In this document: in pieces, positions 16,718 through 26,216 of the stretch
Numbering within the stretch: position 1 is the stretch's first letter
How the letters are laid out: every line of letters starts with the position of its first letter
NCBI GenBank assembly: GCA_041662605.1
Contig: JBAZSD010000009.1
Location: 83,508-147,507 of the forward strand
DNA from: Desulfomonilaceae bacterium
Lineage (GTDB): Bacteria; Desulfobacterota; Desulfomonilia; Desulfomonilales; Desulfomonilaceae
Length of the DNA stretch: 64,000 nucleotides
Reading direction: 5' to 3'
Position numbers and translations under genes: made by a program
Notes under the pieces: model-generated
Databases searched by the model: none
Told to the model about the DNA's origin: nothing
The model's input: the letters and a program-made list of their open reading frames with translations, nothing else

Positions 16718-19109
16718 TCATGTCCTGGGAATTTGATTCTTCCGGATAATCAATCCGAGAATGAAGCACTCCTTGCAAAGCCCTTACATAAGATTTCGTT
16801 ATGGATTGTATATCCTTCAAGGTGAGATTGGATTGATCGAGTTGGCCCTCTCCAAAAAGGTTCATGATTAACCCGTGAACTTTTTTCTGGATACGGGCTG
16901 GAGTCGGATCAGGTAAGGTTCTGCAGGCAGCTTCGGCTACATCCGCCAGCATAACCAAAGCAGCTTCCTTACTGTTCGGCAATGGGCCAGGATAACGATA
17001 TTTTTCTTCCGCCACAGGAAGCCTCGACTTGTCAGTCTTTTCTACTGCCTTATAGTAAAAAAACTTAATCAGGCCGGTCCCATGATGCTGTTGAATTATA
17101 TCTATAATAGTAGCGCCCAATCCGTATTCCTTCGCTTTCTCAACACCATTCTTCACATGCGACACCAATATCAGCGCGCTCATGCTTGGTTCCAGCCGAT
17201 CATGCGGATTGATACCACGCATCTGATTTTCTACGAAATATGTAGGTTTGGACGTCTTGGCGATCTTTCCGATATCATGGTAAAGAGCCCCCACCCTAGC
17301 TAATAGAGGATTTGCTCCGATAGCTTCAGCCGCTGCTTCCGCCAGATTACCGACCAGCATGGAATGATGATAGGTTCCAGGCGCTTCTATAGCCATTTGT
17401 TTCAGCAAAGGGTGATTGAGGTTGGCAATTTCTAGGAGCTTGATGTTCGTCGTGTATCCCAATCTTTCGAGAAGAGGCGCCAGACCGAGAGTTATAGGAC
17501 CACAAATGACTCCCCCGAGAAAACCCAAACCGATCTCATATACGTCCTGACTTCTCTGCAACTGCCCCAGAGCCAACTTGACTCCGAGAACGGCAATCAT
17601 GTTCACCAGCCCTACCACCAGACCGGCTCGGAGGATAGCTGTTCGATCAGAAACCTTGCTGACTCCATGCAGGCCCACTACGCACGCTAGAAAGAAAAAA
17701 ACAAACAGGTAAACGTCACCTTCCACGGCCAATGAAGCCACCAGGGAAGTTAGGACCGCAAAGAGGAAGGCTAGCCGAGGATCAATCATGAGCGACGCTA
17801 GCATGGCTGAAGTCGCTACGGGAGCAGCGAAAAAAGAAGATTGAGGATTCACATTGTTGAAAGAGGCTGATACTGACGTAGAAATGTGAACGAAAATCTT
17901 CATAATGATGATGGTTCCAACAAGAAGCACCGATAGCAATACCAAATCTTCAGAGGCCCTTTTGGTTCTATCCAGATAGCTTTCTGAAAAGTATAGACTG
18001 AGACGAATCAATAATATCAAGAGTAGTCCGAGGCCGGCTACGATTCCATATCGGCTGTACGCCGGGTTGGCCTTGTTCAGGCCGTCAAGCTTCCTTATAT
18101 GGGCTTCATTTACCGGTTCTCCCTCACGTATTATGGGTTCTCCTTTTACCACCTGAAAATACACTGGCTTTACTGAAGCAAGAGCTTCCTGTCTCAGAGC
18201 TGCAGTTTTCTCCCGATTGAAAGTAAGATTTACGTTTATCAGGTCCGTGGCGATCTTATTTATCGCTTCGGTCAATGACGTGTCATCAGATGTGTCTCGT
18301 TCCTCTTCATTGATCTTTTCCATTGCTTCTTTGAGATCGTAGAGGGAGGATACATCTTTCAGCGGTTCAAGTTTCTCCTTTGACTTGGATCGAATCAAAA
18401 TGCCCTGTTTTCCGTCTCGCAAGAGCAGCTCTCTGCTCAATACAACACCCTTGAGAAGCAGTGGAATTACCAATGATTGCAAGTCTCTTTGCACTCTAGC
18501 GTTAAAACCCGCCGCTTTGAGCGCTGCGAAACTAGCCGGAGAAACATCGGCGCCAAGTAAGGTTTCAAATCTGGAACGAAGGGCATTGTCATCCATTGGC
18601 TGAAACACCTTCGCCGGAGAACTCTTGTTTTCCTGGCTCGGTTTATTTTCCTTGGCCTTATCTTCTTCTCTAGCCTTGTTTTCCGCCTCGGCGGCCAGAT
18701 AGTTCTTCATGAAATTGAAGGCGTTAGCTATCCTAGCCTGAACATCATCTACCATTTCTTCATCAAGGTCATAAACAGGTAAGACCGACCTTAGAACTTC
18801 TTCCTGGTTCTTGTTCGTGGCCGCTTCGTCAATAACTTGGAATGTGATTGGGGAAAGAATAGTTTCAGGAGAGGGCTCACCAATTGTCAGGGAATAGACC
18901 TGGAAAGATCTTGGGGCAAGCAGGAATGCGCAAAACAAGGACACCCCTATCAACAGAGCCCACAATTTTGCTTTGGGATCAAGCAACCTCTGCGCCCATT
19001 CCGGAAGAATACGGCTTAATAAGCTTTTCCTCTTGATCAGCGAATCCTTGGTCTTCTCCTTGGAGGAATGCTTCGAGGAATTTTTATTTTTTGACGATGG
19101 CTCATGCAT
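16614..19109 (-). CDS. 7TMR-HD family membrane phosphohydrolase (PgpH/YqfF-like)
   Basis: 831 residues. A short basic cytoplasmic N-terminus and one membrane segment precede a large extracytoplasmic 7TMR-HDED domain (about 70-350). A seven-helix membrane bundle (about 350-530) and a cytoplasmic HD domain (about 550-700) follow. HD ligands are GTYHHSMLVGNLAE, ALYHDIGK (about 605-612) and QQHHGTG. Firmicute homologues hydrolyse the second messenger c-di-AMP; whether this host makes c-di-AMP is not shown here. The last 34 codons overlap ybeY in another frame. It starts 6 bp after phoH ends. Confidence 0.93.
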   Translation of the reverse strand: MHEPSSKNKNSSKHSSKEKTKDSLIKRKSLLSRILPEWAQRLLDPKAKLWALLIGVSLFCAFLLAPRSFQVYSLTIGEPSPETILSPITFQVIDEAATNKNQEEVLRSVLPVYDLDEEMVDDVQARIANAFNFMKNYLAAEAENKAREEDKAKENKPSQENKSSPAKVFQPMDDNALRSRFETLLGADVSPASFAALKAAGFNARVQRDLQSLVIPLLLKGVVLSRELLLRDGKQGILIRSKSKEKLEPLKDVSSLYDLKEAMEKINEEERDTSDDTSLTEAINKIATDLINVNLTFNREKTAALRQEALASVKPVYFQVVKGEPIIREGEPVNEAHIRKLDGLNKANPAYSRYGIVAGLGLLLILLIRLSLYFSESYLDRTKRASEDLVLLSVLLVGTIIIMKIFVHISTSVSASFNNVNPQSSFFAAPVATSAMLASLMIDPRLAFLFAVLTSLVASLAVEGDVYLFVFFFLACVVGLHGVSKVSDRTAILRAGLVVGLVNMIAVLGVKLALGQLQRSQDVYEIGLGFLGGVICGPITLGLAPLLERLGYTTNIKLLEIANLNHPLLKQMAIEAPGTYHHSMLVGNLAEAAAEAIGANPLLARVGALYHDIGKIAKTSKPTYFVENQMRGINPHDRLEPSMSALILVSHVKNGVEKAKEYGLGATIIDIIQQHHGTGLIKFFYYKAVEKTDKSRLPVAEEKYRYPGPLPNSKEAALVMLADVAEAACRTLPDPTPARIQKKVHGLIMNLFGEGQLDQSNLTLKDIQSITKSYVRALQGVLHSRIDYPEESNSQDMNDGDHLRLASDRTSNGLDPVPAEGGTNITRLGLR

Positions 19110-19115
19110 CGCAGA

Positions 19116-20150
19116 TTATCTCCGATTCCTTATGTCAGTCACACGGTTTTCATACGCCTTTATTATCTCTTGAACAAGAGGGTGCCTTACAACATCCTGT
19201 TCCGAGAATGTCACAAATGATATTCCTTCAATATTCTGGAGTATCGCTCTAGCCTCTACCAACCCTGATCTAATCCCTGCGGGAAGATCGATCTGGGTCA
19301 CATCTCCCGTAATAACAGCCTTCGATGAATATCCAAGTCTTGTCAAAAACATCTTCATTTGTTCTGAGGTCGTGTTCTGGGCCTCATCCAAAATAACGAA
19401 AGAATCATTCAAGGTTCGGCCCCTCATAAAAGCTAGAGGGGCTATCTCAATATCTTCGCGCTCCACCATACGAGTTACTTTCTCTGGGTCGATCATGTCA
19501 TGGAGAGCATCATAAAGTGGCCTGAGATAAGGGTTAACTTTCTCGTGCATGTCTCCAGGCAAAAATCCCAGCTTTTCTCCTGCCTCAACAGCAGGGCGAG
19601 CTAAAATAATTCTCCTGAGCTGTTTTTTCGAAAACGAAGCCATCGCCATCGCCATCGCCAGAAAGGTTTTTCCGGTGCCGGCCGGACCTATCCCAAATAC
19701 AATGTCGAAAGTCCTAATGGCCTGAATGTATTGTTTCTGGTTCCATGTCTTGGGCGTAATCGGTCTCTTGTTATGCGATGTGAAAATGACTTCCTTGAGG
19801 ACATCCCTGATCTTAGCGGCCGGATCGTCCGTGAGCATCTTCACACCCTGATCAATATCTGCAGGATGGATAGGATAAGACTCTCGGGAAAGTGAATAAA
19901 GCTGCTTTATCAAACGTTCGGCAATTTCAACAGGGGATTGATCGCCGTCAATACTTAGACTGTTCCCCTTGACGGAAATTTTTACACTAAGAAGCTTCTC
20001 TATACGTTTTAAGTTATTATTGAATTCCCCAACTAATGCTTGAAAGGCCCCAATATTATCAAAGCTTATTCGGCGCAACGAGCCGGGATTTTCGACGGTC
20101 GAGTAGGGATTCAAATCTCCTCCGTCAGTAGAAAGTGTTCCAAGATCCAA
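19116..20150 (-). CDS. phoH: PhoH-family ATPase
   Basis: 344 residues. An N-terminal KH-like segment (about 28-110, RRISFDNIGAFQALVG and VSVKGNSL-like strands) precedes a P-loop ATPase with GPAGTGKTFLAMAMAM and Walker B VILDEAQNT. Members are RNA-associated ATPases, often tied to YbeY and ribosome quality control, which fits the operon here. No ATG is available upstream; an in-frame stop lies 36 bases before the TTG used, and no clear ribosome site precedes it, so the exact start is uncertain. Three tandem GCCATC hexamers (19640-19657) encode AMAMAM. Confidence 0.92.
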   Translation of the reverse strand: MDLGTLSTDGGDLNPYSTVENPGSLRRISFDNIGAFQALVGEFNNNLKRIEKLLSVKISVKGNSLSIDGDQSPVEIAERLIKQLYSLSRESYPIHPADIDQGVKMLTDDPAAKIRDVLKEVIFTSHNKRPITPKTWNQKQYIQAIRTFDIVFGIGPAGTGKTFLAMAMAMASFSKKQLRRIILARPAVEAGEKLGFLPGDMHEKVNPYLRPLYDALHDMIDPEKVTRMVEREDIEIAPLAFMRGRTLNDSFVILDEAQNTTSEQMKMFLTRLGYSSKAVITGDVTQIDLPAGIRSGLVEARAILQNIEGISFVTFSEQDVVRHPLVQEIIKAYENRVTDIRNRR

Positions 20151-20229
20151 ACTTTGTTGGAAATACGTCTCATAAAGGTATTATATAAAATTAGTAAATT
20201 TATGGATAGATCGAAAAGGATAAGAATTA

Positions 20230-21048
20230 ATGAATTTATTGAAAACAGGTGATGACGTTGATGGAATATTTACACAGTTGACACAACTCATAAAAACTCT
20301 TCGATCCGAAAGCGGTTGCCCGTGGGATCGAAAACAAACCTTGCGAAGTTTTCATCCCTATGTCCTTGAAGAATACCATGAACTCGTTCAAGCCATTGAT
20401 GGCGTAGACCCCGATGAAATGGTTGAAGAAGCCGGTGATTTGATTTTTCTCGTGATTTTTCTGGGCCTCATGATTGAAGAATGCGGCTATGGGACCCTTC
20501 CGGACATGTTATCTGGGGTGATAGAAAAGATGACACGGCGACACCCCCATGTTTTCGGAAATGTGTCTGTGGCAAATGACAAAGAGGTTGTTGAAAATTG
20601 GTCCAAAATCAAGGCCTCAGAAGAAAAGATCAAATCAAGAAAATCTATCTTAGACGGTATTCCGAGGTCCTTGCCCGCTCTGAGCAGGGCATACCAACTT
20701 TCTTCTAGGGCAGCGAAAGTCGGTTTCGATTGGTCTGGCATGAAAGAATTATTGCCCAAAATTGACGAAGAAATCGGCGAATTCAAAAAGGCGCTCGAAT
20801 ATAATAATCCTGACACAGTACGTCAGGAATTCGGTGACCTGCTTTTCACCCTTGTAAATGTCGCCAGACGGCTGGGCATTGATCCCGAAGCTGGCCTAAA
20901 TGAGACTTCTGACAAGTTTGAAAAACGGTTCAAATTTATAGAGACTCGCCTGGAATCCCAGGGAAAGACCTGGCCACAAACCAGCATGACTGAATTGGAC
21001 GGATACTGGGATGAAGCCAAGGCCATAGAAGAAAAAGATCCGGATTAG
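20230..21048 (+). CDS. mazG: Nucleoside triphosphate pyrophosphohydrolase MazG
   Basis: 272 residues with AAAAGGAT before the ATG. Two tandem MazG domains are present. The first (about 15-110) has CPWDRKQTLRSFHPYVLEEYHEL and an EEAGDLIFLVIFL helix; the second (about 155-245) has GFDWSG, KIDEEIGEFKKAL and EFGDLLFTLVNVAR. The acidic EExxE/ExxD residues bind Mg2+. It hydrolyses NTPs and dNTPs to monophosphates and may lower ppGpp or remove oxidised nucleotides. It is divergent from phoH with 79 bp between starts. Confidence 0.95.
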   Translation: MNLLKTGDDVDGIFTQLTQLIKTLRSESGCPWDRKQTLRSFHPYVLEEYHELVQAIDGVDPDEMVEEAGDLIFLVIFLGLMIEECGYGTLPDMLSGVIEKMTRRHPHVFGNVSVANDKEVVENWSKIKASEEKIKSRKSILDGIPRSLPALSRAYQLSSRAAKVGFDWSGMKELLPKIDEEIGEFKKALEYNNPDTVRQEFGDLLFTLVNVARRLGIDPEAGLNETSDKFEKRFKFIETRLESQGKTWPQTSMTELDGYWDEAKAIEEKDPD

Positions 21049-21087
21049 TCGAGATTTACTTACTAATGCCTACAGGGGCGAGTCAGC

Positions 21088-21522
21088 TTAGACAGGGCTC
21101 ACTCCTGGTATGTTTATAATGTGAAGACCGGCCTCTTTTTGAATAATCAGATCCAGGCTGTCATTCCTAATGCCTAGAGCTATTCTCCCCTGGGCGTTTC
21201 CACCTTCCATACCCGCAATGTCCCTGAGAATCTCCAAGCCTCTTGCGATGTATGCAGCAGGAGCCTTGGGCAAAACATACGTGGAATCACCAAGAATTGT
21301 TACGCCTTTGTCTTTGTCTATAGAAAGTCTCACAGACCTGCTCTCTATAGCTTCCAGCAGCACAAGGGCAAGATATTTTAGTGGGGCTTCATCCGCATCG
21401 GTTCCGGGATCTTCGGCCCAATCCGCTTTTTCCCATTCGATCAGGGGATCCTTAGTTTTCGCTTCAATTTGACAATCGATTTGTCTTTGAAGTCTCAACT
21501 GTGGGCTTTCGACATTACTCAT
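21088..21522 (-). CDS. Conserved hypothetical protein
   Basis: 144 residues with GGGAGG before the ATG at 21522. It is acidic in the first half (EWEKADWAEDPGTDADE) and has a central segment VRLSIDKDKGVTILGDSTYVLP that looks like beta strands, then a helix ARGLEILRDIAG. No motif for catalysis or membrane insertion. It precedes an FmdB-type zinc ribbon gene upstream on the same strand by 36 bp, so they are probably cotranscribed. Confidence 0.65.
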   Translation of the reverse strand: MSNVESPQLRLQRQIDCQIEAKTKDPLIEWEKADWAEDPGTDADEAPLKYLALVLLEAIESRSVRLSIDKDKGVTILGDSTYVLPKAPAAYIARGLEILRDIAGMEGGNAQGRIALGIRNDSLDLIIQKEAGLHIINIPGVSPV

Positions 21523-21558
21523 GGCTAATACCTCCCTTTTCGCGTCATTTACTCCGGG

Positions 21559-21777
21559 CTAGTGACAGGAAGCGCAAGATGTGGACGTGCAGGACCCGCA
21601 ACTTGATTTTCCTCCTCCAGAGGTCTTGAAGTCTCCGCCAGCGCTCTTAAAGCTACAACAGGACATGATTCTCTGCACAGGACCACCGCACTTTGGACAG
21701 CAAACTTCCTGAGATCCATATACCAGAGTTTCGAAATCATTATCACAAGGTTCACATCTGTATTCGTAAATTGGCAT
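21559..21777 (-). CDS. FmdB-family zinc ribbon protein
   Basis: 72 residues. The frame extends to 21840, but the family starts MPIYEYRCEPC, and GGAGGACAAA precedes the ATG at 21777, so I place the start there. Two CXXC pairs (CEPC and CPKC, about residues 8-11 and 26-29) bind zinc. The tail is glycine/serine/cysteine-rich and ends SCASCH, giving extra cysteines. FmdB proteins are proposed regulators or adaptors; function is not established. Confidence 0.85.
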   Translation of the reverse strand: MPIYEYRCEPCDNDFETLVYGSQEVCCPKCGGPVQRIMSCCSFKSAGGDFKTSGGGKSSCGSCTSTSCASCH

Positions 21778-21896
21778 TATTTTTGTCCTCCGAAACACCT
21801 TCTGGTTAATTAAGATGCTCTCCGATCTTCCGAGATGCAAGCCACCTCGTCAAAAAAGAAAATTTTTGTCTGACTGGAATGGTTTAGAAAACAAGA

Positions 21897-22214
21897 CTAT
21901 TCGATTGCTTTGTTGTCGTAGTACAAAATGGTTTTGCCATCAGGAAAGGTGAGTGTTCCACCTTTAGGTGTCTCAACGAAACGGGTCGGTTTTAAGCGAT
22001 TCTGTTGGGCGACTTTGATGTCCTTATTCACGCTGTCCTGATTGAATCTTTTCCACGACTGGGAGCCGTCTGGGTAGGCAAATCTAAATGTTCCGTAATC
22101 ATTAACATCCATAATTGAACCCACGCCGGTGTTCACCATCTTACCTCCACAGGAGCTTAGCAAACTCATCAACACTAACATGTAAAAGAGATAAGATAGA
22201 TAACGCGTATCCAA
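21897..22214 (-). CDS. Small secreted lipoprotein, hypothetical
   Basis: I choose the TTG at 22214 because AGGAGG lies 5 bases upstream; the frame is open to 22280. This gives 105 residues with a hydrophobic leader YLFYMLVLMSLLSSC, whose LSSC is a lipobox, so the mature protein would be lipid-anchored at the cysteine. The remainder has two strand-turn repeats, FRFAYPDGSQSWKRF and LTFPDGKTILYYD, that look related. Function unknown. The start choice could shift. Confidence 0.6.
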   Translation of the reverse strand: MDTRYLSYLFYMLVLMSLLSSCGGKMVNTGVGSIMDVNDYGTFRFAYPDGSQSWKRFNQDSVNKDIKVAQQNRLKPTRFVETPKGGTLTFPDGKTILYYDNKAIE

Positions 22215-22432
22215 GGAGCCTCCTGATTCAATTAAGCATCCGTGACAAGAATAGCACATTAGAACTAAAATTAACATCATTTTAACATATTGATTAATTT
22301 ACTTAAACCATTTAGCAAAAATAAAATTGTCAACAATTGCCCTGGGATTTCCAAACCAGAGGTCAAGGAGACGAAACATTGTATTTTAACTGAAAAAACT
22401 GTGACCCGTTTCGAGCGATTATGAAGTCTTGA

Positions 22433-22846
22433 CTACCACTTGTCCGAAACCAACTTCAGCCATAACTCTGCGAACAATGCCCATATAAGGTTGGAAAAAA
22501 TTACAAACACAGGGGTAAACAGACCAAGATCCAATCCTAGCCATCCTTTCGCCAACTTGTAAGGAAACACCACAAATAATTGGCCAATCGTTGGGCCGAG
22601 GCTAAAGATCAGAATCCTTATCCACGGCTTGTTTCGCCAGGCCGGGATTAGAAATGTAAACCCCCAGACGCCTCCCCACACTATCCTTGGATAGAGCCAC
22701 ATCGGCATGAATTCCGGGGCCATCTTGACACCCATGGCCTCTGTAACGCCAAAATGGCCAACGAGGAAAACCTCAAGGCTGTTTACAAGCCCCCCAAAAC
22801 AGCCCGCTGAAAAAACAAAAGATAGAGATCTAAGTACGTTTTTCAT
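22433..22846 (-). CDS. Small integral membrane protein, hypothetical
   Basis: 137 residues from the ATG at 22846, which is 7-8 bases after GGAGGTAG; another in-frame ATG lies 6 bases upstream at 22852 but is too close to that ribosome site. Four hydrophobic segments are visible: about 8-25, 50-66, 75-95 and 108-128. Tryptophans and glycines are frequent. No family recognised. Single gene between non-coding stretches. Confidence 0.65.
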   Translation of the reverse strand: MKNVLRSLSFVFSAGCFGGLVNSLEVFLVGHFGVTEAMGVKMAPEFMPMWLYPRIVWGGVWGFTFLIPAWRNKPWIRILIFSLGPTIGQLFVVFPYKLAKGWLGLDLGLFTPVFVIFSNLIWALFAELWLKLVSDKW

Positions 22847-23095
22847 AGTCATCTACCTCCAAAAAAACCGAAAAGGTCATGCCTGAGTATTCAATTTGGG
22901 AATTCCAAATTCCGTTCATAACCCCCATGTTTTTGGTGGTCAAGACTACTGAATTTGGGCCAACAGTCACATGAGCCGCATCCTCTCAGGATTTATTATT
23001 CATTCCGATCATTCCACCCAATTATCTCCTGGATTACAAGTTCACGGAGTTCACACTGTTAACGGTCATATGAACAAGCTCGTTTCAATTTCGAA

Positions 23096-23857
23096 TCAGC
23101 TCAGGATTAGTCTTTGTGGGTCCACCTGCTCCCTGAGTGTTTTTAGTTCCAGGTCGGTTGGCGGCATAGCCTGCGTCGCCTTGGACAAATCAACTCCGAA
23201 TCCCGTGTTCGCAGCTACGTCCTTGGGAGAAACGCCCGGGTAATGTGCAGACAACATCATTTCTCTTGTTGACGGATGAAACGCCATGACCGCCAGATTG
23301 GTTACCACAGCCATAGGCCCTCCCCTAAGGAACCCGGCTTTCTCCCTAGAGTCATCACCGTAAAGCCACCCAGGGCTGGTAAAGTAATCCAACTTTTCAA
23401 CAAACCTTCTCTTTTGGTGTTCCATAAAAACGATAAAACCGGAGGCCAGAGAGGCGGCGTCACAGGCCCCACCACTGCCCGGAAATCTGGTCTTCGGGTG
23501 ATGATAGTCGCCCAGGCAGGTTGAATTCAGGTTGCCGAAGCGATCAATCTGAGCGGCTCCGAGGAAAGCTATGGTTCTTAGTCTCCTGCTGGAAAGAAAG
23601 GAAAATGATTCAATCAGCCCCGAGTTCATTGACGCTCCGGCCATGACTCTCGGATCCGCCACCGCCAATGGTAATTCGTCCAAAGAAGGATCTATGCCTC
23701 CAGTCTCGAAAAAAACTACAGAGTTTGGAGCATGTATGCGCTTGGCCACGGTGACTGCCAACATGGAAATTCCTGTTCCAGCGAAAACCACGTCACCGTC
23801 ATTTATAAGCCTTCCCGCTGTAATAGCCATCATCTCGAGTTCGGAATATCCGCCCAT
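23096..23857 (-). CDS. CoA-transferase subunit B (glutaconate CoA-transferase / IpdB-like)
   Basis: 253 residues. Family features include a glycine-rich GDVVFAGTGISMLA near residue 20, FFETGGIDPS near residue 50 and the long GGPMAVVTNLAVMAFHP segment. It forms the beta subunit with the gene upstream, whose stop lies 12 bp before this start. The pair moves CoA between carboxylates, as in glutaconate CoA-transferase, or hydrolyses a cyclic CoA thioester, as in IpdAB. Substrate cannot be read from the sequence. Confidence 0.85.
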   Translation of the reverse strand: MGGYSELEMMAITAGRLINDGDVVFAGTGISMLAVTVAKRIHAPNSVVFFETGGIDPSLDELPLAVADPRVMAGASMNSGLIESFSFLSSRRLRTIAFLGAAQIDRFGNLNSTCLGDYHHPKTRFPGSGGACDAASLASGFIVFMEHQKRRFVEKLDYFTSPGWLYGDDSREKAGFLRGGPMAVVTNLAVMAFHPSTREMMLSAHYPGVSPKDVAANTGFGVDLSKATQAMPPTDLELKTLREQVDPQRLILS

Positions 23858-23869
23858 AAAACTTGTCCT

Positions 23870-24844
23870 TTACCTTCGATCTAGTCCAGGAGCATATCCC
23901 AAGGTAGGATCCGCCTTGATCTTTAGCAACTGCGATACCCCTATCTTTTCAAGGTAGGTCTCCTGATCCGGTATGTCATAAACCCACTCCTTGAGATAGC
24001 GCTTAAAGTCATTGTCATCATGGGCCATGTTACTGTACAGCCTCAGATGTGATGGGTCATAGTCATAGAAATAGTGGCAAGCGGTCGGATGGGCTGCCAT
24101 CGGCGCCTTTACCACCGCATCTATCAAGAAAGGAGGAAGAGAGTTCTGGTCTGGGTCACGTCGAATCTCAGATCTGGAAAGAATTTTCTCGCATGTGACT
24201 ATCACCTTGGACGCGGACTTAGCCTGCTCCAGATCGGCAAAGGTCAATCCCTTTATTCGGACTGTTCCATCTTCGCCGACGTATTGGGCGTGAATGATAC
24301 ATACATCTGGATTTAGGGCCGGCAAGAGGACAACTTTATCATTTTCTTTCCCGAAAGGATTTGGGACAATTTCAAGTTTCTTTGATGGTATTTTCCCCTT
24401 ACCTCTGTCCTCTTCAGGAAAGCCATCGAGACGCACAATATCGGTTTCGAGACCAGATTTGGTAACCATGAACGGCAGCCCCATCGCGCCGCCCAGGAAT
24501 CGTAAACTCATCTGATAGTTGGAATAATCTTCTATTTTTATGAGCCCGGAGGTCACGGCCTTTCTAAAACGAATACAGGTTGAAGCGAATCTGCCCAAGC
24601 CCCCATAGGCGATTTCCAGGTGGCTGACACATCCGGCGCCGATTAACAGATCAAGGGCCTGTCCATGTGAATGGCAAACAACGTGCAGACGCTGCATACG
24701 CTGTTTGATTATCTCTCTGGCGATGAACATTGGATTCCGGTTCACCGTGAAACCACCTAAAGCCAGTTGATCTCCATTTTTAACAAACTTCTCTACCGCT
24801 TCCTTGGCGGTCATCAGTTTGGATCCCAGGTTATCTTCAAGCAT
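23870..24844 (-). CDS. CoA-transferase subunit A (glutaconate CoA-transferase / IpdA-like)
   Basis: 324 residues beginning with SKLMTAKEAVEKFVKNGDQ and the family glycine motif LALGGFTVNRNPMFIAREI. CIIHAQYVGEDGTVRI is the conserved central strand. It pairs with the downstream subunit B gene in a two-gene operon. An aromatic- or glutarate-type acyl-CoA degradation role fits an anaerobic syntroph or sulfate reducer, but no pathway neighbours are present. Confidence 0.87.
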   Translation of the reverse strand: MLEDNLGSKLMTAKEAVEKFVKNGDQLALGGFTVNRNPMFIAREIIKQRMQRLHVVCHSHGQALDLLIGAGCVSHLEIAYGGLGRFASTCIRFRKAVTSGLIKIEDYSNYQMSLRFLGGAMGLPFMVTKSGLETDIVRLDGFPEEDRGKGKIPSKKLEIVPNPFGKENDKVVLLPALNPDVCIIHAQYVGEDGTVRIKGLTFADLEQAKSASKVIVTCEKILSRSEIRRDPDQNSLPPFLIDAVVKAPMAAHPTACHYFYDYDPSHLRLYSNMAHDDNDFKRYLKEWVYDIPDQETYLEKIGVSQLLKIKADPTLGYAPGLDRR

Positions 24845-25252
24845 CTTTGTTCAAACCCATCTTTGTTTTTCGGTTCTCTGCGGTTTCAGACACTATAAAA
24901 TAATTAACGGCTTTGAAAAAGGGACACGGGCATAAACCGCTCCACACCTATTGCATCAAAAGGACCGATGAAAATGACAATAAATCAAGAAACTGTGTTT
25001 CAATATTTTGAATCATCGCTAACCTACACCCGGTTACATATATTGAATTTCGGCTAGCTTTCTATAATTAATTGAAATATAAATACATTTTGCGCCCGTT
25101 GTAAACGACAGAGGTTTCATTATAGATTGTCGAGGGCTCCTGCAAAACCCCTGCGCCGTAACGTTAACTTGAGCGCTTATTCCATGAAAAAACTAATGCG
25201 TTCTTTCTCCGGAAATGTCTAAAACAGCGCATGATTGAGAGGTAACAAAACA
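24845..25252. other. Divergent intergenic region
   Basis: About 400 bp between the CoA-transferase operon and the hydrolase gene, AT-rich. A possible promoter for the hydrolase is TTGTAA near 25098 with TATAGA near 25120. I see no repeat, tRNA or terminator in it. Confidence 0.35.
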
Positions 25253-25972
25253 ATGCCAACTAATTACACAATTCACCCTTTGGCTGTTGGTTTTAATGAA
25301 ACCGATCAGGGAATATTGACCTACCAGCGCTTTTATGGAAAACGCATAATATTACCCATTTACACTTTTGCCATAATGGGAGGCGCCAAAAAAATACTTG
25401 TTGATACAGGTGTTGAGGAATTTATGGCGCCAGATGATTTGGAGGAAAGAACAGGGTTTCCAGTAAGACCATTCGAAGAAGCCCTGGAGACAATTGGCTG
25501 GAAACCTGAAGATATTGAAATAGTTATTCATACGCATTTGCACAATGACCATTGCGAAAATGATTCATTGTGTTCCAACGCTGAATTCTATGTCCAGAAA
25601 GCTGAACTCGATTTCTGCATGAATCCGCACCCGATTGATCATCGATATTATCCTGATGTTCTGGATGGGGTAAACCTGAAGGTGATCGAAGGCGATACAG
25701 AAATCGTAGATGGCATAGGTGTGATCTTTACTCCGGGTCATACACCCGGTGGGCAGTCTGTTGTCATTCAAACATCAGCCGGCAAAGCGATCATAACAGG
25801 TTTGTGCTGCAATTCTGAAAACTTTCCCTCAGGCGGGGGTATAATAGCGCCTGGGGTATTGCTGGACGCGATCCAGGCGTATGAAAGTATGAAACGTATA
25901 AAAGAAGAAGCTGATATCTTGATACCGGTTCACGAACTGGCGGTTGGAAGAACGCCAAAAATCCCGGCATAG
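25253..25972 (+). CDS. Metallo-beta-lactamase-fold hydrolase (AHL-lactonase-like group)
   Basis: 239 residues from the ATG at 25253, chosen because GAGAGG precedes it by about 10 bases; a TTG at 25235 is in frame but lies across that site. The dinuclear metal motif is THLHNDHCEN (HXHXDH), with TPGHTPG and the late PVHE histidine. These match the N-acyl homoserine lactonase-like branch, which opens lactones or hydrolyses related esters; a quorum-quenching role is possible but not shown. The island boundary lies about 40 bp downstream. Confidence 0.85.
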   Translation: MPTNYTIHPLAVGFNETDQGILTYQRFYGKRIILPIYTFAIMGGAKKILVDTGVEEFMAPDDLEERTGFPVRPFEEALETIGWKPEDIEIVIHTHLHNDHCENDSLCSNAEFYVQKAELDFCMNPHPIDHRYYPDVLDGVNLKVIEGDTEIVDGIGVIFTPGHTPGGQSVVIQTSAGKAIITGLCCNSENFPSGGGIIAPGVLLDAIQAYESMKRIKEEADILIPVHELAVGRTPKIPA

Positions 25973-26010
25973 GGCAAAGGAACTTTTTCACCGGGTATAT
26001 TTGCAAGCCG

Positions 26011-26103
26011 AAGCGGGCTGTCAATGGTTAACAGATTGGAAATACTTAGGAAGGTGTGGTCGGGGCGACTGGATTTGAACCAGCGACCACCTGAACCCCA
26101 TTC
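26011..26103. repeat. Left island end (attL): tRNA-Pro 3' fragment plus integrase-tail sequence
   Basis: This 93-bp stretch matches 45782-45874 at 89 of 93 positions, with positions 26048-26103 identical over 56 bp. Positions 26057-26103 are the 3' half of tRNA-Pro(GGG) including CCA, ending just past the anticodon loop. Positions 26011-26031 read in frame KRAVNG-stop, the same last residues as the island integrase, with one synonymous base change. It marks the island edge opposite the integrase. Confidence 0.9.
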
Positions 26104-26201
26104 TCGCTGATTTAGTAATCATTTCAATGATTTCACCCAATTATCGTGCCGACCGTTGCTTGTTTTTTAGTTATGAGACGTGGTTTCCCGTTGTGATGAT
26201 C

Positions 26202-26216
26202 CGCAAATCTCACGCA
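26202..26216. repeat. Possible integrase arm site, left
   Basis: CGCAAATCTCACGCA, identical to 45743-45757 and in the same orientation. Both copies lie within about 130 bp inside the island ends, where arm-type binding sites of tyrosine integrases occur. Confidence 0.45.

Noticed and set aside
19640..19657. Tandem GCCATC hexamers as a phase-variable repeat
   Set aside because: Only three units, in frame within the PhoH ATPase; any change would keep the frame.
26057..26103. Second tRNA-Pro at the left island end
   Set aside because: Only the 3' half is present; the D arm and 5' acceptor are missing, so it is an attachment-site remnant.
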